From: Panacagrimonas sp052387335
Lineage (GTDB): Bacteria; Pseudomonadota; Gammaproteobacteria; Nevskiales; Nevskiaceae
Assembly (NCBI GenBank): GCA_052387335.1
Contig: JBQTJH010000125.1
Coordinates: forward strand, 1-54,568
Length of the DNA: 54,568 bases
Direction: 5' to 3'
Shown: piece after piece, positions 8,293-16,868 of the stretch
Layout of the letters: every line of letters begins with the position of its first letter
Numbering within the stretch: the first letter of the stretch is position 1
Notes under the pieces: model-generated
The model's database searches: none
What the model was told of the DNA's origin: nothing
Seen by the model: the letters and a program-made list of their open reading frames with translations, nothing else
Position numbers and translations under genes: made by a program

Positions 8293-10293
8293 TCAGGCGC
8301 CGACCGCCTCGTCCTCGGCCGGCAGCTTGAAGCCCGCCACTGATTCACGCAGCTTGGACGACAGCGCGTTGAGTTCTTCGACCGCGCTGGCAGTCATCTG
8401 CGCCGACTCGGCGTTCTGCAGGGCCGATTCACGCACCGCCTGCACCTGGCTGGCAATGCGCGTGGCCTGCGCCGCTTCGGAGCGCGCTTCGCCGGAGATG
8501 TCCTGGATCAGGCGCGCCAGATCGGTGGACGTGGCCTCGATGCGGGTCAGGGCCTGGCCGGCCTCTTCGGCACTGCGGGCGCCGGAGATGACGTTGGTGG
8601 TTGAGCGCTCCATCGACACGATGGCCTCGTTGGTGTCGGCCTGAATGGTCTTGACCAGGGTTTCGATCTGGCGCGTGGCGGCGGCGGCGCGTTCGGCCAG
8701 GCGCTGCACTTCGTCGGCCACCACCGCGAAACCACGACCCGATTCGCCGGCCATGGCGGCCTGGATCGAGGCGTTGAGCGCCAGGGTGTTGGTCTGCTCG
8801 GCGATGTCGTTGATGAACTCGATGATGTTGCCGATTTCCTGCGAGGACTCTCCCAGGCGCTTGATGCGCTTGGCGGTGTCCTGAATCTGTTCGCGCAGCG
8901 CCGACATGCCCTGAATGGTGCGCCCCACCGTGGACGCGCCGTTATGCGCCACGTCCACCGAATTGCCGGCCTGGCGCGCGAGCTGTTCGGCGCGCGCGGC
9001 CACCGTGGTCAGCGAGTCCGAGCTTTGCGTGATCTGGCCGGCGATCTTGACCACTTCCTGCGCCTGGGTGCTGGAGGAAGATTCCATCGCCGCGGCGACG
9101 CTCTGCGTGGACGTGGCGGCGTTACCGAGTTCCGACGCGGTCTGGTTGATGGTGCCCACCAGGGTGCGCAGGGTTTCCACTGTGGAGTTCACAGAGTCGG
9201 CGATGGCGCCGGTGAAGTCGGCGGTGACATTGGCGCGCACGGTCAGATCACCGTCGGCCAGGGTGCTGATCTCGTCAAGCAGTGACAGGATCGCTGCCTG
9301 CTGGCGCTGATCGTTTTCCTCGGCGCGGCGGACGCGGCGGCGCACCGAGATGATGTTGACCAGCACGTACAGCAACAGCGCGACGACCGCGGCGCCCAGC
9401 GCCGGAAGAATTACCAAGCGCGCCACGCTGCCGCTGCCGGCCAGTGGCGTCAGTGCGTCTTCCAGCGAGATCGCGGTGGAAAACAGATTGCGACCGTCGC
9501 CCGGCAAGACGCCGGCGGCGGACTGCATCTCGCCCAGCGCCGGGCCGATTTCACCGGCGACCTTGCCGGTGGCGGCAATCTGATCGACCACCGCCGAGTT
9601 TTCGCGCAAGAAGCTGCCGACCGGACCATCGCCCAGAAACGACTCATGCGTCGCAGCAACGTCCGCAGCCTCGCTGCTGATCTTGGCGGCGATCTTGTCG
9701 GCGTCGCGACCATCGCCCAGCAGCTGCCTGGCCAGGGTTCGCAGGCGTTCCGCTCGCGCCATCTGCTCGGAAGCCGGTACCAGCTTGTCGATGCTGGCGC
9801 CGCCGCTGACCAGACGCTGGCTCACCTCCCGATACAGTTCGAACAGCTTGGCGCCGTTGTCATCGAGCTCGCGAATCACGGTGCCGGCCTGACTCACGGC
9901 CGGCTCGGATTTGATCAAGGCCTCCAGCGAAGTCTTCATGGTGGCCCAGGCCTGTTCGACCGAACCGACCTCGGAGCGCACCGCGCCCGGCATGGCATCA
10001 ATTCCGATATCGGCGTCGCCCTCGCGCAGGATGCGCATGGAGTCGTCGAAATTTTCGTTCTGGCCGGTCAGGTCGGCGAATTCGGGCGCCAGGCCGCGGG
10101 CCACGTCTTCAGCAATGCGGTTGACCGAGACCGAATCGGTCTGCAGCTGACGCGCCATGGTGATCCAGGCGTCATGGCGGGTCGCCAGGGTCTCGTTGTA
10201 GTACAGCCCGCCGCCGCCCACCAAGATGCCGACCACGGCAACGAACAGCAACAACAGGTCAAAGCGGAATCCACTGGTGCCTTGCGCCATCAT
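8293..10293 (-). CDS. pilJ: PilJ-like chemoreceptor of the pilus chemosensory system
   Basis: A 666-residue methyl-accepting chemotaxis protein that matches PilJ, the receptor feeding the ChpA kinase controlling twitching motility. Membrane segments lie at about residues 11-31 and 291-315 around a periplasmic part with the long helical stretches of PilJ-type sensors. A HAMP region follows. The cytoplasmic hairpin tip (roughly 498-531) contains NTLALNASIQAAMAGE and GRGFAVVADEVQRLAER, the CheA/CheW contact region. A GGGG-rich ribosome binding site precedes the MM start. It lies 30 bases after pilH, so the two form an operon. It is 7 kb from its partners pilI and chpA and on the other strand, unlike the usual pilG-H-I-J order. 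Confidence 0.9.
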   Translation of the reverse strand: MMAQGTSGFRFDLLLLFVAVVGILVGGGGLYYNETLATRHDAWITMARQLQTDSVSVNRIAEDVARGLAPEFADLTGQNENFDDSMRILREGDADIGIDAMPGAVRSEVGSVEQAWATMKTSLEALIKSEPAVSQAGTVIRELDDNGAKLFELYREVSQRLVSGGASIDKLVPASEQMARAERLRTLARQLLGDGRDADKIAAKISSEAADVAATHESFLGDGPVGSFLRENSAVVDQIAATGKVAGEIGPALGEMQSAAGVLPGDGRNLFSTAISLEDALTPLAGSGSVARLVILPALGAAVVALLLYVLVNIISVRRRVRRAEENDQRQQAAILSLLDEISTLADGDLTVRANVTADFTGAIADSVNSTVETLRTLVGTINQTASELGNAATSTQSVAAAMESSSSTQAQEVVKIAGQITQSSDSLTTVAARAEQLARQAGNSVDVAHNGASTVGRTIQGMSALREQIQDTAKRIKRLGESSQEIGNIIEFINDIAEQTNTLALNASIQAAMAGESGRGFAVVADEVQRLAERAAAATRQIETLVKTIQADTNEAIVSMERSTTNVISGARSAEEAGQALTRIEATSTDLARLIQDISGEARSEAAQATRIASQVQAVRESALQNAESAQMTASAVEELNALSSKLRESVAGFKLPAEDEAVGA

Positions 10294-10323
10294 GCCCCCA
10301 CATAATTTTTTTGACTCTAGCGG

Positions 10324-10698
10324 TTAGCGGTCAACGCCGCCGAGCAGGTTGCGAATCCTGCTAAGCAGATCCACGTCCTTCACCGGTTTCACCAGGTATT
10401 CACGCGCGCCCTGACGCAGGGCCCACACCCGGTCCGTTTCCTGATTCTTGGTGCTGCACACGATGATCGGAATGTGCGCCGTGGCCGGATCACGCGTCAG
10501 GGTACGCGTGGCCTGAAAGCCGTTGACGCCGGGCATCACCACGTCCATCACCACGCAGTCCGGCTTTTCGGCCTTGGCACGGGTCAGCGCCTCTGCACCA
10601 CCGTTGACCTCGATCACGGTATGACCCGCACGCTGCAGGATATTGCGCAGATTCAGGATATCCGACGGTGAATCATCGACGATCATTATGCGTGCCAT
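10324..10698 (-). CDS. pilH: PilH-like response regulator
   Basis: A 124-residue stand-alone receiver domain. MARIMIVDDSPSD carries the acidic pair, VVMDVVMPGVNG the phosphoacceptor Asp, STKNQE the conserved Thr/Ser position, and LVKPV the conserved Lys. The sequence, in particular the N-terminal MARIMIVDDSPSDILNLRNIL pattern, fits PilH, one of the two CheY-like outputs of the Pil-Chp system (PilG is the other). The ATG at 10698 is the start; the longer frame upstream is in a non-homologous region with a run of eight Cs. It is followed closely by pilJ and preceded by pyrX, 88 bases away. Confidence 0.9.
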   Translation of the reverse strand: MARIMIVDDSPSDILNLRNILQRAGHTVIEVNGGAEALTRAKAEKPDCVVMDVVMPGVNGFQATRTLTRDPATAHIPIIVCSTKNQETDRVWALRQGAREYLVKPVKDVDLLSRIRNLLGGVDR

Positions 10699-10786
10699 GG
10701 TGCGACTCCGATCTCCCAGCTCTTGATCCTGCGCCCCCCCCGCAGGCCGTCGGACTATACACGGCTCGAACACCGATTCAGTTCGC

Positions 10787-12094
10787 TCAGGTCGCGCGGT
10801 AAACCACGTTTCCAGCATGCAGGGTCAGTCTGACGCGGCCGGGCAATTCGCTGCCGATGAAAGGCGAATTGCGACCGGCGCTGCGCAGCGCATCGCGCTG
10901 CAGGACGTAGCGCGTGCTGGGATCGAATAGCACGAGCTGTGCCGTCTGACCTTGTTGAATGGCGGGTGCTGCCAGGCCAAGCACACGCGCGGGCCCCAGG
11001 CTCAGGCGCTGCGCCAGCTGCAATGGATCAAGCAGTTTCTCGTGCACCAGCTGCAGGCTCAGCGGCAGCAGGGTTTCGAGCGCAGAGATGCCGGGTTCGG
11101 TGAGCGGGAAGGGATTGATCTTGGCGTCGGCCTCGTGCGGCTGATGATCCGAGCAGATCGCACAGATCACGCCGCTGCGCACGCCCTGACGTAGGGCATC
11201 GCGATCTTCCACGGAGCGCAAAGGCGGTAAGACGTGACACATGGCCTTGAAGCCGATCACGTCCTCGGCGGTCAAAAACAATTGATGCGCGGCGACGTCG
11301 GCGCTCACGCGCAAACCGTCCTTCTGCGCCGCGGCCACCATCTCGACACCGCGTGCGGTGGACAGGCGACCGAAGTGCACGGCCGCACCGGTGTCTTCCA
11401 CCAGGGAAATCCAGAAGCGGATGGCTGAAACTTCCGCCGCCACCGGAATCGGTGACAGGCCCAGGCGCGTGGCCACTGGGCCTTCATGCGCGCAGCCACC
11501 GTTGGCCAGCGCTGGATTCTGCGCAAACACGTGCACGGTCAAACCCAGACCCTGCGCGTAGTCGAGCGCGCGACGACCGACTAGTGAATCGCGCAGCGGC
11601 AGCGCGGCATTGCTCACGCCGACGCAGCCGGCCTGCTTGAGTGCGCTCATCTCGGCCAGCGACTGGCCTTCCAGGTTCTGTGTCAGCGCGCCCAGCGGAT
11701 ACACGTCCAGCCCGCCGACTCTCGCGGCGATGCCGCGGATGCGATCCACCATCGCTGGCGTCGCGATGGGCGGAGAAGTGTCGGGTGGCAGCGTCACCGC
11801 GGTGATGCCGCTGGCCTGCGCTGCACGCGTCTCAGAGGCGAAGCTCGACTTGTGCGTTGCCCCCGGTTCGCGGAAACGCGCAGCCAGATCGACGATGCCT
11901 GGCATCAGCCACAGGCCCTTGGCGTCGATGACCTCATCAAAATTATCCGAAGGCTTGGCGCCGACAGATTCGATGCGGCCGTCGCGAATCGCCACCCAAG
12001 CTTCGCCGTCGAAGCCGGAGGCAGGGTCGAGGACACGCGCTCGTTCCACGAGCAGTGAGGGGTGAGGGGTAAGGGGTGAGGAGAGGCGGGTCAT
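10787..12094 (-). CDS. pyrX: PyrX: dihydroorotase-like, non-catalytic ATCase subunit
   Basis: A 435-residue dihydroorotase homologue encoded directly behind pyrB. Active type I enzymes have a metal motif D-x-H-x-H-x-REPG. Here the segment is VDLAARFREPG (D69 to G78), so both metal-binding histidines are replaced, by A71 and R73. The catalytic-Asp region is still recognisable (CSDHQPHE). Pseudomonas PyrC'/PyrX is such an inactive homologue and is needed to build the pyrB-encoded aspartate transcarbamoylase holoenzyme; I infer the same role. The ATG at 12094 has GGAGG only two bases upstream. The first codons (LSSPLTPHPS) fall inside an inverted repeat with the pyrB end. An active dihydroorotase must lie elsewhere. 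Confidence 0.85.
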   Translation of the reverse strand: MTRLSSPLTPHPSLLVERARVLDPASGFDGEAWVAIRDGRIESVGAKPSDNFDEVIDAKGLWLMPGIVDLAARFREPGATHKSSFASETRAAQASGITAVTLPPDTSPPIATPAMVDRIRGIAARVGGLDVYPLGALTQNLEGQSLAEMSALKQAGCVGVSNAALPLRDSLVGRRALDYAQGLGLTVHVFAQNPALANGGCAHEGPVATRLGLSPIPVAAEVSAIRFWISLVEDTGAAVHFGRLSTARGVEMVAAAQKDGLRVSADVAAHQLFLTAEDVIGFKAMCHVLPPLRSVEDRDALRQGVRSGVICAICSDHQPHEADAKINPFPLTEPGISALETLLPLSLQLVHEKLLDPLQLAQRLSLGPARVLGLAAPAIQQGQTAQLVLFDPSTRYVLQRDALRSAGRNSPFIGSELPGRVRLTLHAGNVVYRAT

Positions 12095-12151
12095 TTCCTC
12101 CACCTAAGGTGTGCTACCTGTTTTTCCTCACGCCTCACGCCTCACCCCTCA
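12056..12151. repeat. 27-nt inverted repeat around the pyrX start
   Basis: The arms 12056-12082 and 12125-12151 are complementary at 24 of 27 positions and are made of tandem TGAGGGG/TGAGGCG-type units. On the minus-strand transcript one arm forms the last codons of pyrB plus its stop, the other forms pyrX codons 5-13. The 42-nt loop holds the pyrX ribosome binding site and ATG. The repeat is either an inserted intergenic element or an RNA hairpin affecting pyrX translation. Confidence 0.6.
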
Positions 12152-13097
12152 GGCCAAGAATCATGTCCATTACCGCCATGCGCACCGAGATGCCATTGCT
12201 GACCTGTTCGAGAATCAGCGAGCGCTCGGAGTAGGCCAGATCGCCTTCGATCTCCACGCCGCGATTGATCGGGCCGGGATGCATGATCACGCCGTCCGGC
12301 TTGATCAGGTTCAGGCGTGCGCGCGTCAGGCCGAAGTTGCGATGGAATTCGCCCAGGCTCGGCAGGAAGGCACCGAGCATGCGCTCCTTCTGCAAGCGCA
12401 GCAGGATCACCACGTCAACATTGGCGATGCCTTCTTCCAGCGAGTGAAACACGCGCGCGCCCATCTGCTCGATGCCGCTGGGCACCAGCGTGGGCGGCGC
12501 GACGACGCGAATGTCCTTGCAGCCAAGGATGCGCAGGCCATGAATATCCGAGCGTGCAACACGTGAATGCAGCACGTCGCCGACGATGGCCACGCTCAGG
12601 TGTTCCGGCGAGCCCTTGGCCTTGCGGATGGTGTAGAGGTCCAGCAGACCTTGAGTCGGATGCGCGTGGCGGCCATCACCGGCGTTGAGAATGGCCACGC
12701 CGGGTGCCGCGTGCTCGGCAAAGAAATGCGCCGCACCGCTGGCGTCGTGGCGGATCACGAACAAGTCGGCCTGCATCGCTTCCATGGTCTTGAGCGTGTC
12801 CAGCAGGGTTTCACCCTTGGACGTGCTGGAGGCCGAGACCTGCAGGTTGATCACATCCGCCGACAAACGCTTGGCCGCAACCTCAAAGGTCGAGCGCGTG
12901 CGCGTCGAGGCCTCGAAGAACAGATTGACGATGGTGCGGCCGCGCAGGTTGGGCAGCTTCTTGTCGGCGCCGATGCTGGCGTTGGCGAAATATTCCGCCC
13001 GATCCAGGATGGACGTGAGCAAATCGCGAGGCAGCTCGTCCATGGTCAGCAGATGGCGCAGGCGGCCGTGCTGATCGAGTTGGAGAGAAGGCGTCAT
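12135..13097 (-). CDS. pyrB: Aspartate carbamoyltransferase catalytic subunit
   Basis: A 320-residue aspartate transcarbamoylase, joining carbamoyl phosphate and aspartate to carbamoyl-aspartate, the committed step of pyrimidine synthesis. The carbamoyl-phosphate loop STRTR is at residues 64-68 in FFEASTRTRS. The second signature HPTQGLLDLYT, the SSSTSKGET loop and the late MHPGPINRGVE segment are all present. Length and sequence fit the class A-type catalytic chain that pairs with a dihydroorotase-like partner; the next gene is pyrX, 40 bases downstream. No pyrR gene lies upstream, unlike Pseudomonas. The C-terminal codons are part of the inverted repeat shared with pyrX. Confidence 0.95.
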   Translation of the reverse strand: MTPSLQLDQHGRLRHLLTMDELPRDLLTSILDRAEYFANASIGADKKLPNLRGRTIVNLFFEASTRTRSTFEVAAKRLSADVINLQVSASSTSKGETLLDTLKTMEAMQADLFVIRHDASGAAHFFAEHAAPGVAILNAGDGRHAHPTQGLLDLYTIRKAKGSPEHLSVAIVGDVLHSRVARSDIHGLRILGCKDIRVVAPPTLVPSGIEQMGARVFHSLEEGIANVDVVILLRLQKERMLGAFLPSLGEFHRNFGLTRARLNLIKPDGVIMHPGPINRGVEIEGDLAYSERSLILEQVSNGISVRMAVMDMILGLRGEA

Positions 13098-13197
13098 GGC
13101 AGGGCAGGACTGTCGCGCGCTGACGTGTTCGCCGGCAAATGCGGCCTATGTGCAGCGGCCGATGGCCGCCGCGATGGGAAATGGAATCACGCTCGAC

Positions 13198-13214
13198 GGC
13201 GGGCGCGGCCCGCC
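13198..13214. repeat. REP-like palindrome, copy B
   Basis: The stem GGCGGGC (13198-13204) and GCCCGCC (13208-13214) encloses a 3-nt loop GCG and is followed by CCTACA. It sits between ruvX and pyrB, ending one base before the ruvX stop. It has the same stem and flanks (ACGGC before) as the copy at 34319 and could act as a terminator for ruvX. Confidence 0.55.
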
Positions 13215-13215
13215 C

Positions 13216-13647
13216 CTACACCGCGCCGCGGTTCTGCATCGCCAGCCACTGTTCCAGAATCACGCGCGCCGCCTCTCCGTCACGATCACCCTTGCGCACG
13301 CGTCGCGTCATACGCCCCGACGCGCGCGCATCGCGCAGCGCATCGTCGGCCGCACGTGACGAGTAGCGCTCGTCAGCCAGATGTACCTTGACGCCACTGC
13401 GCTGCTCCAGATCCTCGGCGAATCGTCGGGCCAGCGTCGTGATCGCCTGCTCGCCGCCGTCCTCGTCCAGCGGCAGGCCGACCACCAGCTCGGTGGGTCG
13501 CCACTCCGTGATCAGTCGCAGCAACGCGGTCCAGTCGGGCGCGGCGTGGTGAGTCAGCGTGAGCAGGGGACTGGCGCTGCCGGTCAGCGGCTCACCCACG
13601 GCGACGCCAATGCGCTTGTGGCCGTAATCAAAAGCGAGAACCGGCAC
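13216..13647 (-). CDS. ruvX: Putative Holliday junction resolvase RuvX (YqgF)
   Basis: A 143-residue RNase H-fold protein of the YqgF/RuvX family. The N-terminal motif LAFDYGHKRIGVAVGE has the first catalytic Asp (D7). The family's VVGLPLDEDGGEQ segment and a C-terminal HLADERYSSRAAD with conserved acidic residues follow. Members process pre-16S rRNA in E. coli and resolve Holliday junctions in other assays, so the role is one or both. It lies 17 bases downstream of yqgE, a conserved gene pair in gammaproteobacteria, and is probably in the same transcript. Confidence 0.9.
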   Translation of the reverse strand: MPVLAFDYGHKRIGVAVGEPLTGSASPLLTLTHHAAPDWTALLRLITEWRPTELVVGLPLDEDGGEQAITTLARRFAEDLEQRSGVKVHLADERYSSRAADDALRDARASGRMTRRVRKGDRDGEAARVILEQWLAMQNRGAV

Positions 13648-13664
13648 CCGCGCGCAGACCTGTG

Positions 13665-14369
13665 TCAGGCGTGGCCGGCGCCACTGCTGAGCTGCGTGAC
13701 GTCCAGTCCGAGCAGACGCGTGGCGGATTGCCAGCGGCTACGTGCCGGTGTGTTGAACAAGACCTTGGCGTCCACCGGCGTGTTGAGCCAGGAATTGGCG
13801 AGGATCTCGTTTTCCAGCTGGCCCGCGCCCCAGCCGGCGTAGCCCAGCGTGATCAGGAATTCCTTGGGGCCGCGGCCTTCGCCGATGGCCGAGAGCACGT
13901 CGCGCGAGGTCGTGATGTACAGATCGTTGGCAATCGGCATGCAGGATTCCCAACCGCCGGGCGCCTTGTGCACCACAAAGCCGCGCTCGGGTTGCACCGG
14001 GCCGCCCCAGAACACGACGTGTTCATTGGCATCGGTGGACTCGTGCTTGACGCCCATCTGGTCGAGCATCGCGGTAAGGGTCAGATCGGTGGGCCGATTG
14101 ATGACCAGGCCGATGGCGCCCTTGTCGTTGTGCTCACACAGCAGCGACACGGTATGACTGAAGTTGTCGTCCTCCAGGCCGGGCATAGCGACCAGGAACT
14201 GATTCTTCAGCGACGAGGCGTCGCCCTCGATGACCACGCTGACGCGAAGCGAGGCTTCGGCCTTGTCCTCATCTCCCTCGTGCGCCTGTAGCGCAAGCTT
14301 GCAACGGGCGAGTGTGGCGCCGGTGCGCTCACGAAGACGACGGACCGCTGCGATAGGAATGCGAGGCAT
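13665..14369 (-). CDS. yqgE: YqgE/AlgH family protein with EF-Ts-like N-terminal domain
   Basis: This 234-residue protein has a normal YqgE/AlgH (UPF0301) body from about residue 53: KNQFLVAMPGL, SLLCEHNDKGAIGLVINRP, WGGPVQPERGFVVH and LGYAGWGAGQLENEI. Ordinary family members start right at this point. Here about 44 extra residues come first, and VRRLRERTGATLARCKLAL followed by EGDEDKAEASLR resembles the UBA/TS-N domain of elongation factor Ts (LRERTGAGMMDCKKAL, then a GD..KA...LR helix). A GTG at codon 45 (14237) could give a normal-length YqgE, so both forms are possible. The gene lies between gshB and ruvX, the conserved location. YqgE function is unsettled. Confidence 0.85.
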   Translation of the reverse strand: MPRIPIAAVRRLRERTGATLARCKLALQAHEGDEDKAEASLRVSVVIEGDASSLKNQFLVAMPGLEDDNFSHTVSLLCEHNDKGAIGLVINRPTDLTLTAMLDQMGVKHESTDANEHVVFWGGPVQPERGFVVHKAPGGWESCMPIANDLYITTSRDVLSAIGEGRGPKEFLITLGYAGWGAGQLENEILANSWLNTPVDAKVLFNTPARSRWQSATRLLGLDVTQLSSGAGHA

Positions 14370-14432
14370 ACCGTCAGTATCCGACTGGCTCGGGCTGCAA
14401 GCAAGACAAGGAGAAATCGCCAGCGACCGCGT

Positions 14433-15398
14433 TCAGATTCGAGCGGAAATTCGCGCGGCGATTACATCCATCAGCCGACCGCCGATGTCGGTGCCGTAGG
14501 CCGCGTCGATCTCGCGCGCGCAGGTCGGGCTGGTCACATTGATCTCGGTGAGCTGGTCGCCAATCACGTCCAGCCCCACAAACAGTAGGCCGCGACGTTT
14601 CAGTTCCGGTCCTACCGCTTGCGCGATGCGCAGGTCGGATGCACTCAGTGGCTGCGGCCGACCACTGCCGCCAGCGGCGAGATTGCCGCGCGTCTCGCCG
14701 GCCATCGGCACGCGGGCTAGGCAATACGGAATGGCTTCGCCATCGACCATCAAGATGCGCTTGTCGCCATCCTGGATGGCGGGCAGATACTTCTGCGCCA
14801 CGATCATGCGCCGACCGTTGTCGGTGAGCTGTTCGATCACCGCGCCCAGATTCAAACCATCGGCGCCGACACGGAAGATGCCGCTGCCGCCCATGCCGTC
14901 AACCGGCTTGTAGATCACGTCGCCGTGCTCGGCGTGAAACGCGCGCAGGGTTTGTGCATCGCGCGCAAACAAACTGGGTGGTGTCAGCTGCGGGAACCAG
15001 GCAGTGAACATTTTTTCGTTGCAGTCGCGCAGGCTCTGCGGCTTGTTCACGACCAGCGCGCCCGCGGCCTCTGCCCGTTCCAGCAGATACGTGCTGGCGA
15101 TGTAGTCCATGTCGAAGGGCGGGTCCTTGCGCATCAAGATGGCGTCGAGCGTTCCCAGCGCCGTGATCTCGGTGTCGCCGCGCCAGTCAAACCAATGCTG
15201 CTTGTCGTCACGCACCTCCACAGCCCGCGTGCGGCCGAAGGCCACGCCGTCACGCAGGAACAGGTCGGACTGCTCCAGGTAATGCAGCGACCAGTTGCGC
15301 TTTTGCGCCGCCAGCATCAACGCCAGCGTGGTGTCCTTGTACGGCTTGATCGACCCGATGGGGTCCATGACCACGCCGAGTTTGAGCGGGCAATTCAT
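14433..15398 (-). CDS. gshB: Glutathione synthetase
   Basis: A 321-residue ATP-grasp enzyme that adds glycine to gamma-glutamylcysteine to make glutathione in the cytoplasm. Recognisable segments are VVMDPIGSIKPYKDTTLAL at the N-terminus, LMRKDPPFDMDYI, VVNKPQSLRDCNEKMF, the ATP-loop KPVDGMGGSGIFRV, and the late LLFVGLDVIGDQLTEINVTSP with the metal ligands. The ATG at 15398 overlaps the gshA stop as ATGA; the longer upstream frame is the shadow of gshA. With gshA it makes a complete two-gene glutathione synthesis operon. Confidence 0.95.
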   Translation of the reverse strand: MNCPLKLGVVMDPIGSIKPYKDTTLALMLAAQKRNWSLHYLEQSDLFLRDGVAFGRTRAVEVRDDKQHWFDWRGDTEITALGTLDAILMRKDPPFDMDYIASTYLLERAEAAGALVVNKPQSLRDCNEKMFTAWFPQLTPPSLFARDAQTLRAFHAEHGDVIYKPVDGMGGSGIFRVGADGLNLGAVIEQLTDNGRRMIVAQKYLPAIQDGDKRILMVDGEAIPYCLARVPMAGETRGNLAAGGSGRPQPLSASDLRIAQAVGPELKRRGLLFVGLDVIGDQLTEINVTSPTCAREIDAAYGTDIGGRLMDVIAARISARI

Positions 15399-16705
15399 GA
15401 CGTAGCGGCTTTGCCCTGAGCGGCAAGGCCGGCAATCTCGCGCGCTGCCGCCACCATCGCCAAGCGCGCGACCACGCCATAGGCGTAGAACTGGTTCGGC
15501 TGGGCGTCCGGTGCCACCGACAGGTCCGGATGGTTGCAACAGCTGTCGAAGGGCAGCGGCTTGAAGCTCATGCCGGGCGCGTTGAGATTTTCCTGATTGC
15601 CGCGCTTTTCATTGACGCGATAGAAGCCGCCGACGACGAAGCGATCAATCATGTACACCACCGGCTCGGCGGTGTGATTGTCCGGCCCCCAGGTCTCGAA
15701 GGTGTAGACCCCCTCCTGGATGATGGCGCCGGTCACTTCGCGACCTTCCTTGGCGCTGCTCATGTGGGTGCGCGCCTTGCGGTTCATCTCGCGCACTTCA
15801 TCGGCGCTCTTGACCGTCATCACGCCCATGCCATAGGTGCCGGCGTCGGCCTTGATGATGACGAAGGGTTCTTCGCTGATGCCGTACTCGGCGTATTTTT
15901 CGCGAATGTCTTCCAGCAGCAGTTGCACATTACTGACCAGACACTCCTCGCCCTCGCGCTTCATGAAGTTGATCTGGCCGCAATTCCGGAACAAGGGGTC
16001 GACCCACCAGGGATCAATGCCGGCCACCTTGGCAAATTCGCTGGCCACATCGCGGTAGTAGCCGAAATGCTGAGTCTTGAGTCGCGCGTGCCAGCCCGCG
16101 GCCAGGGGCGGCACGATGGTCTGGGTAATGCCGTCGAGGAGGGCCGGAATGCCGGCGGACAGATCATTGTTGAGCACCACGATGCAGGGCGAAAAATCAC
16201 CGACGCGTACGCGATCACCGTCGCGGATCAGCGGTTCGAACAGTAGTTCGCGTCCCGATATCTCCAGCTTGATGGAGGTGGGCTCGCGAATTTCGGGAAT
16301 CAAGGTGCCGATACGCACATGAAAGCCGGCTTCGCGAATCATCTCGAACAGCGTGGCGACGTTTTCCAGGTAGAACTTGTTGCGCGTGTGATTTTCCGGC
16401 ACCAGCAACACGCCGGTGCAGGTGGGGCAGGCGCGCTCGACTGCCATCTGCACCGCCTGGATACACAGCGGTTCAAATTCCGGATTCAGATTATTGAAGC
16501 CGCCCGGAAACAGGTTGGTGTCGACGGGTGCCAGCTTGAAGCCGGCGTTGCGCAAGTCCACCGAGCAATAGAACGGCGGGCGCGTCTTGAGCAGCTGCTG
16601 ACGGAACCAGGCCTCGATGTCGGCGCTGCGCGCAATCAATTGCTGTTCGAAGCGCAGCAGCGGTGAGGTGTTGGCGGTGGAGAGTTTGGGGATGGCACCG
16701 AGCAT
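15395..16705 (-). CDS. gshA: Glutamate-cysteine ligase, ferrooxidans type
   Basis: About 436 residues, matching the GshA subtype first defined in Acidithiobacillus ferrooxidans, distinct in sequence from the E. coli enzyme. It joins glutamate and cysteine in the first, rate-limiting step of glutathione synthesis. Diagnostic segments include FYCSVDLRNAGFKLAPVDTN, FPGGFNNL, ENHTRNKFYLENV, FVIIKADAGTYGMGVMTV and IIQEGVYTFETW. The start is uncertain: ATG 16705 gives MLGAIPKLS and fits family length, while a GTG at 16729 adds eight residues; neither has a clear ribosome binding site. It overlaps gshB by four bases and is divergent from pilG. Confidence 0.9.
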   Translation of the reverse strand: MLGAIPKLSTANTSPLLRFEQQLIARSADIEAWFRQQLLKTRPPFYCSVDLRNAGFKLAPVDTNLFPGGFNNLNPEFEPLCIQAVQMAVERACPTCTGVLLVPENHTRNKFYLENVATLFEMIREAGFHVRIGTLIPEIREPTSIKLEISGRELLFEPLIRDGDRVRVGDFSPCIVVLNNDLSAGIPALLDGITQTIVPPLAAGWHARLKTQHFGYYRDVASEFAKVAGIDPWWVDPLFRNCGQINFMKREGEECLVSNVQLLLEDIREKYAEYGISEEPFVIIKADAGTYGMGVMTVKSADEVREMNRKARTHMSSAKEGREVTGAIIQEGVYTFETWGPDNHTAEPVVYMIDRFVVGGFYRVNEKRGNQENLNAPGMSFKPLPFDSCCNHPDLSVAPDAQPNQFYAYGVVARLAMVAAAREIAGLAAQGKAATS

Positions 16706-16868
16706 GGGCGTTGGAGGCGATGATTTCACTGAAGGTTAGCCCAGAGCCGAGGGCCACGTAGGCGTGTCGCCCTTGTTGTGTTAAATATCCGCGCACTACG
16801 GGGAGCAGTTCGCGGCGCGGGGCGCTACGAGTCCTGCATGAGGCGCACAGCGGGCGAGGGGAATCACC

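Noticed and set aside
10734..10741. Run of eight Cs upstream of pilH as a phase-variation tract
   Set aside because: Short G/C runs (for example seven Gs in pilI at 17551 and in the helicase gene near 29380) are common in this DNA, and this one is not in a recognised promoter spacer.
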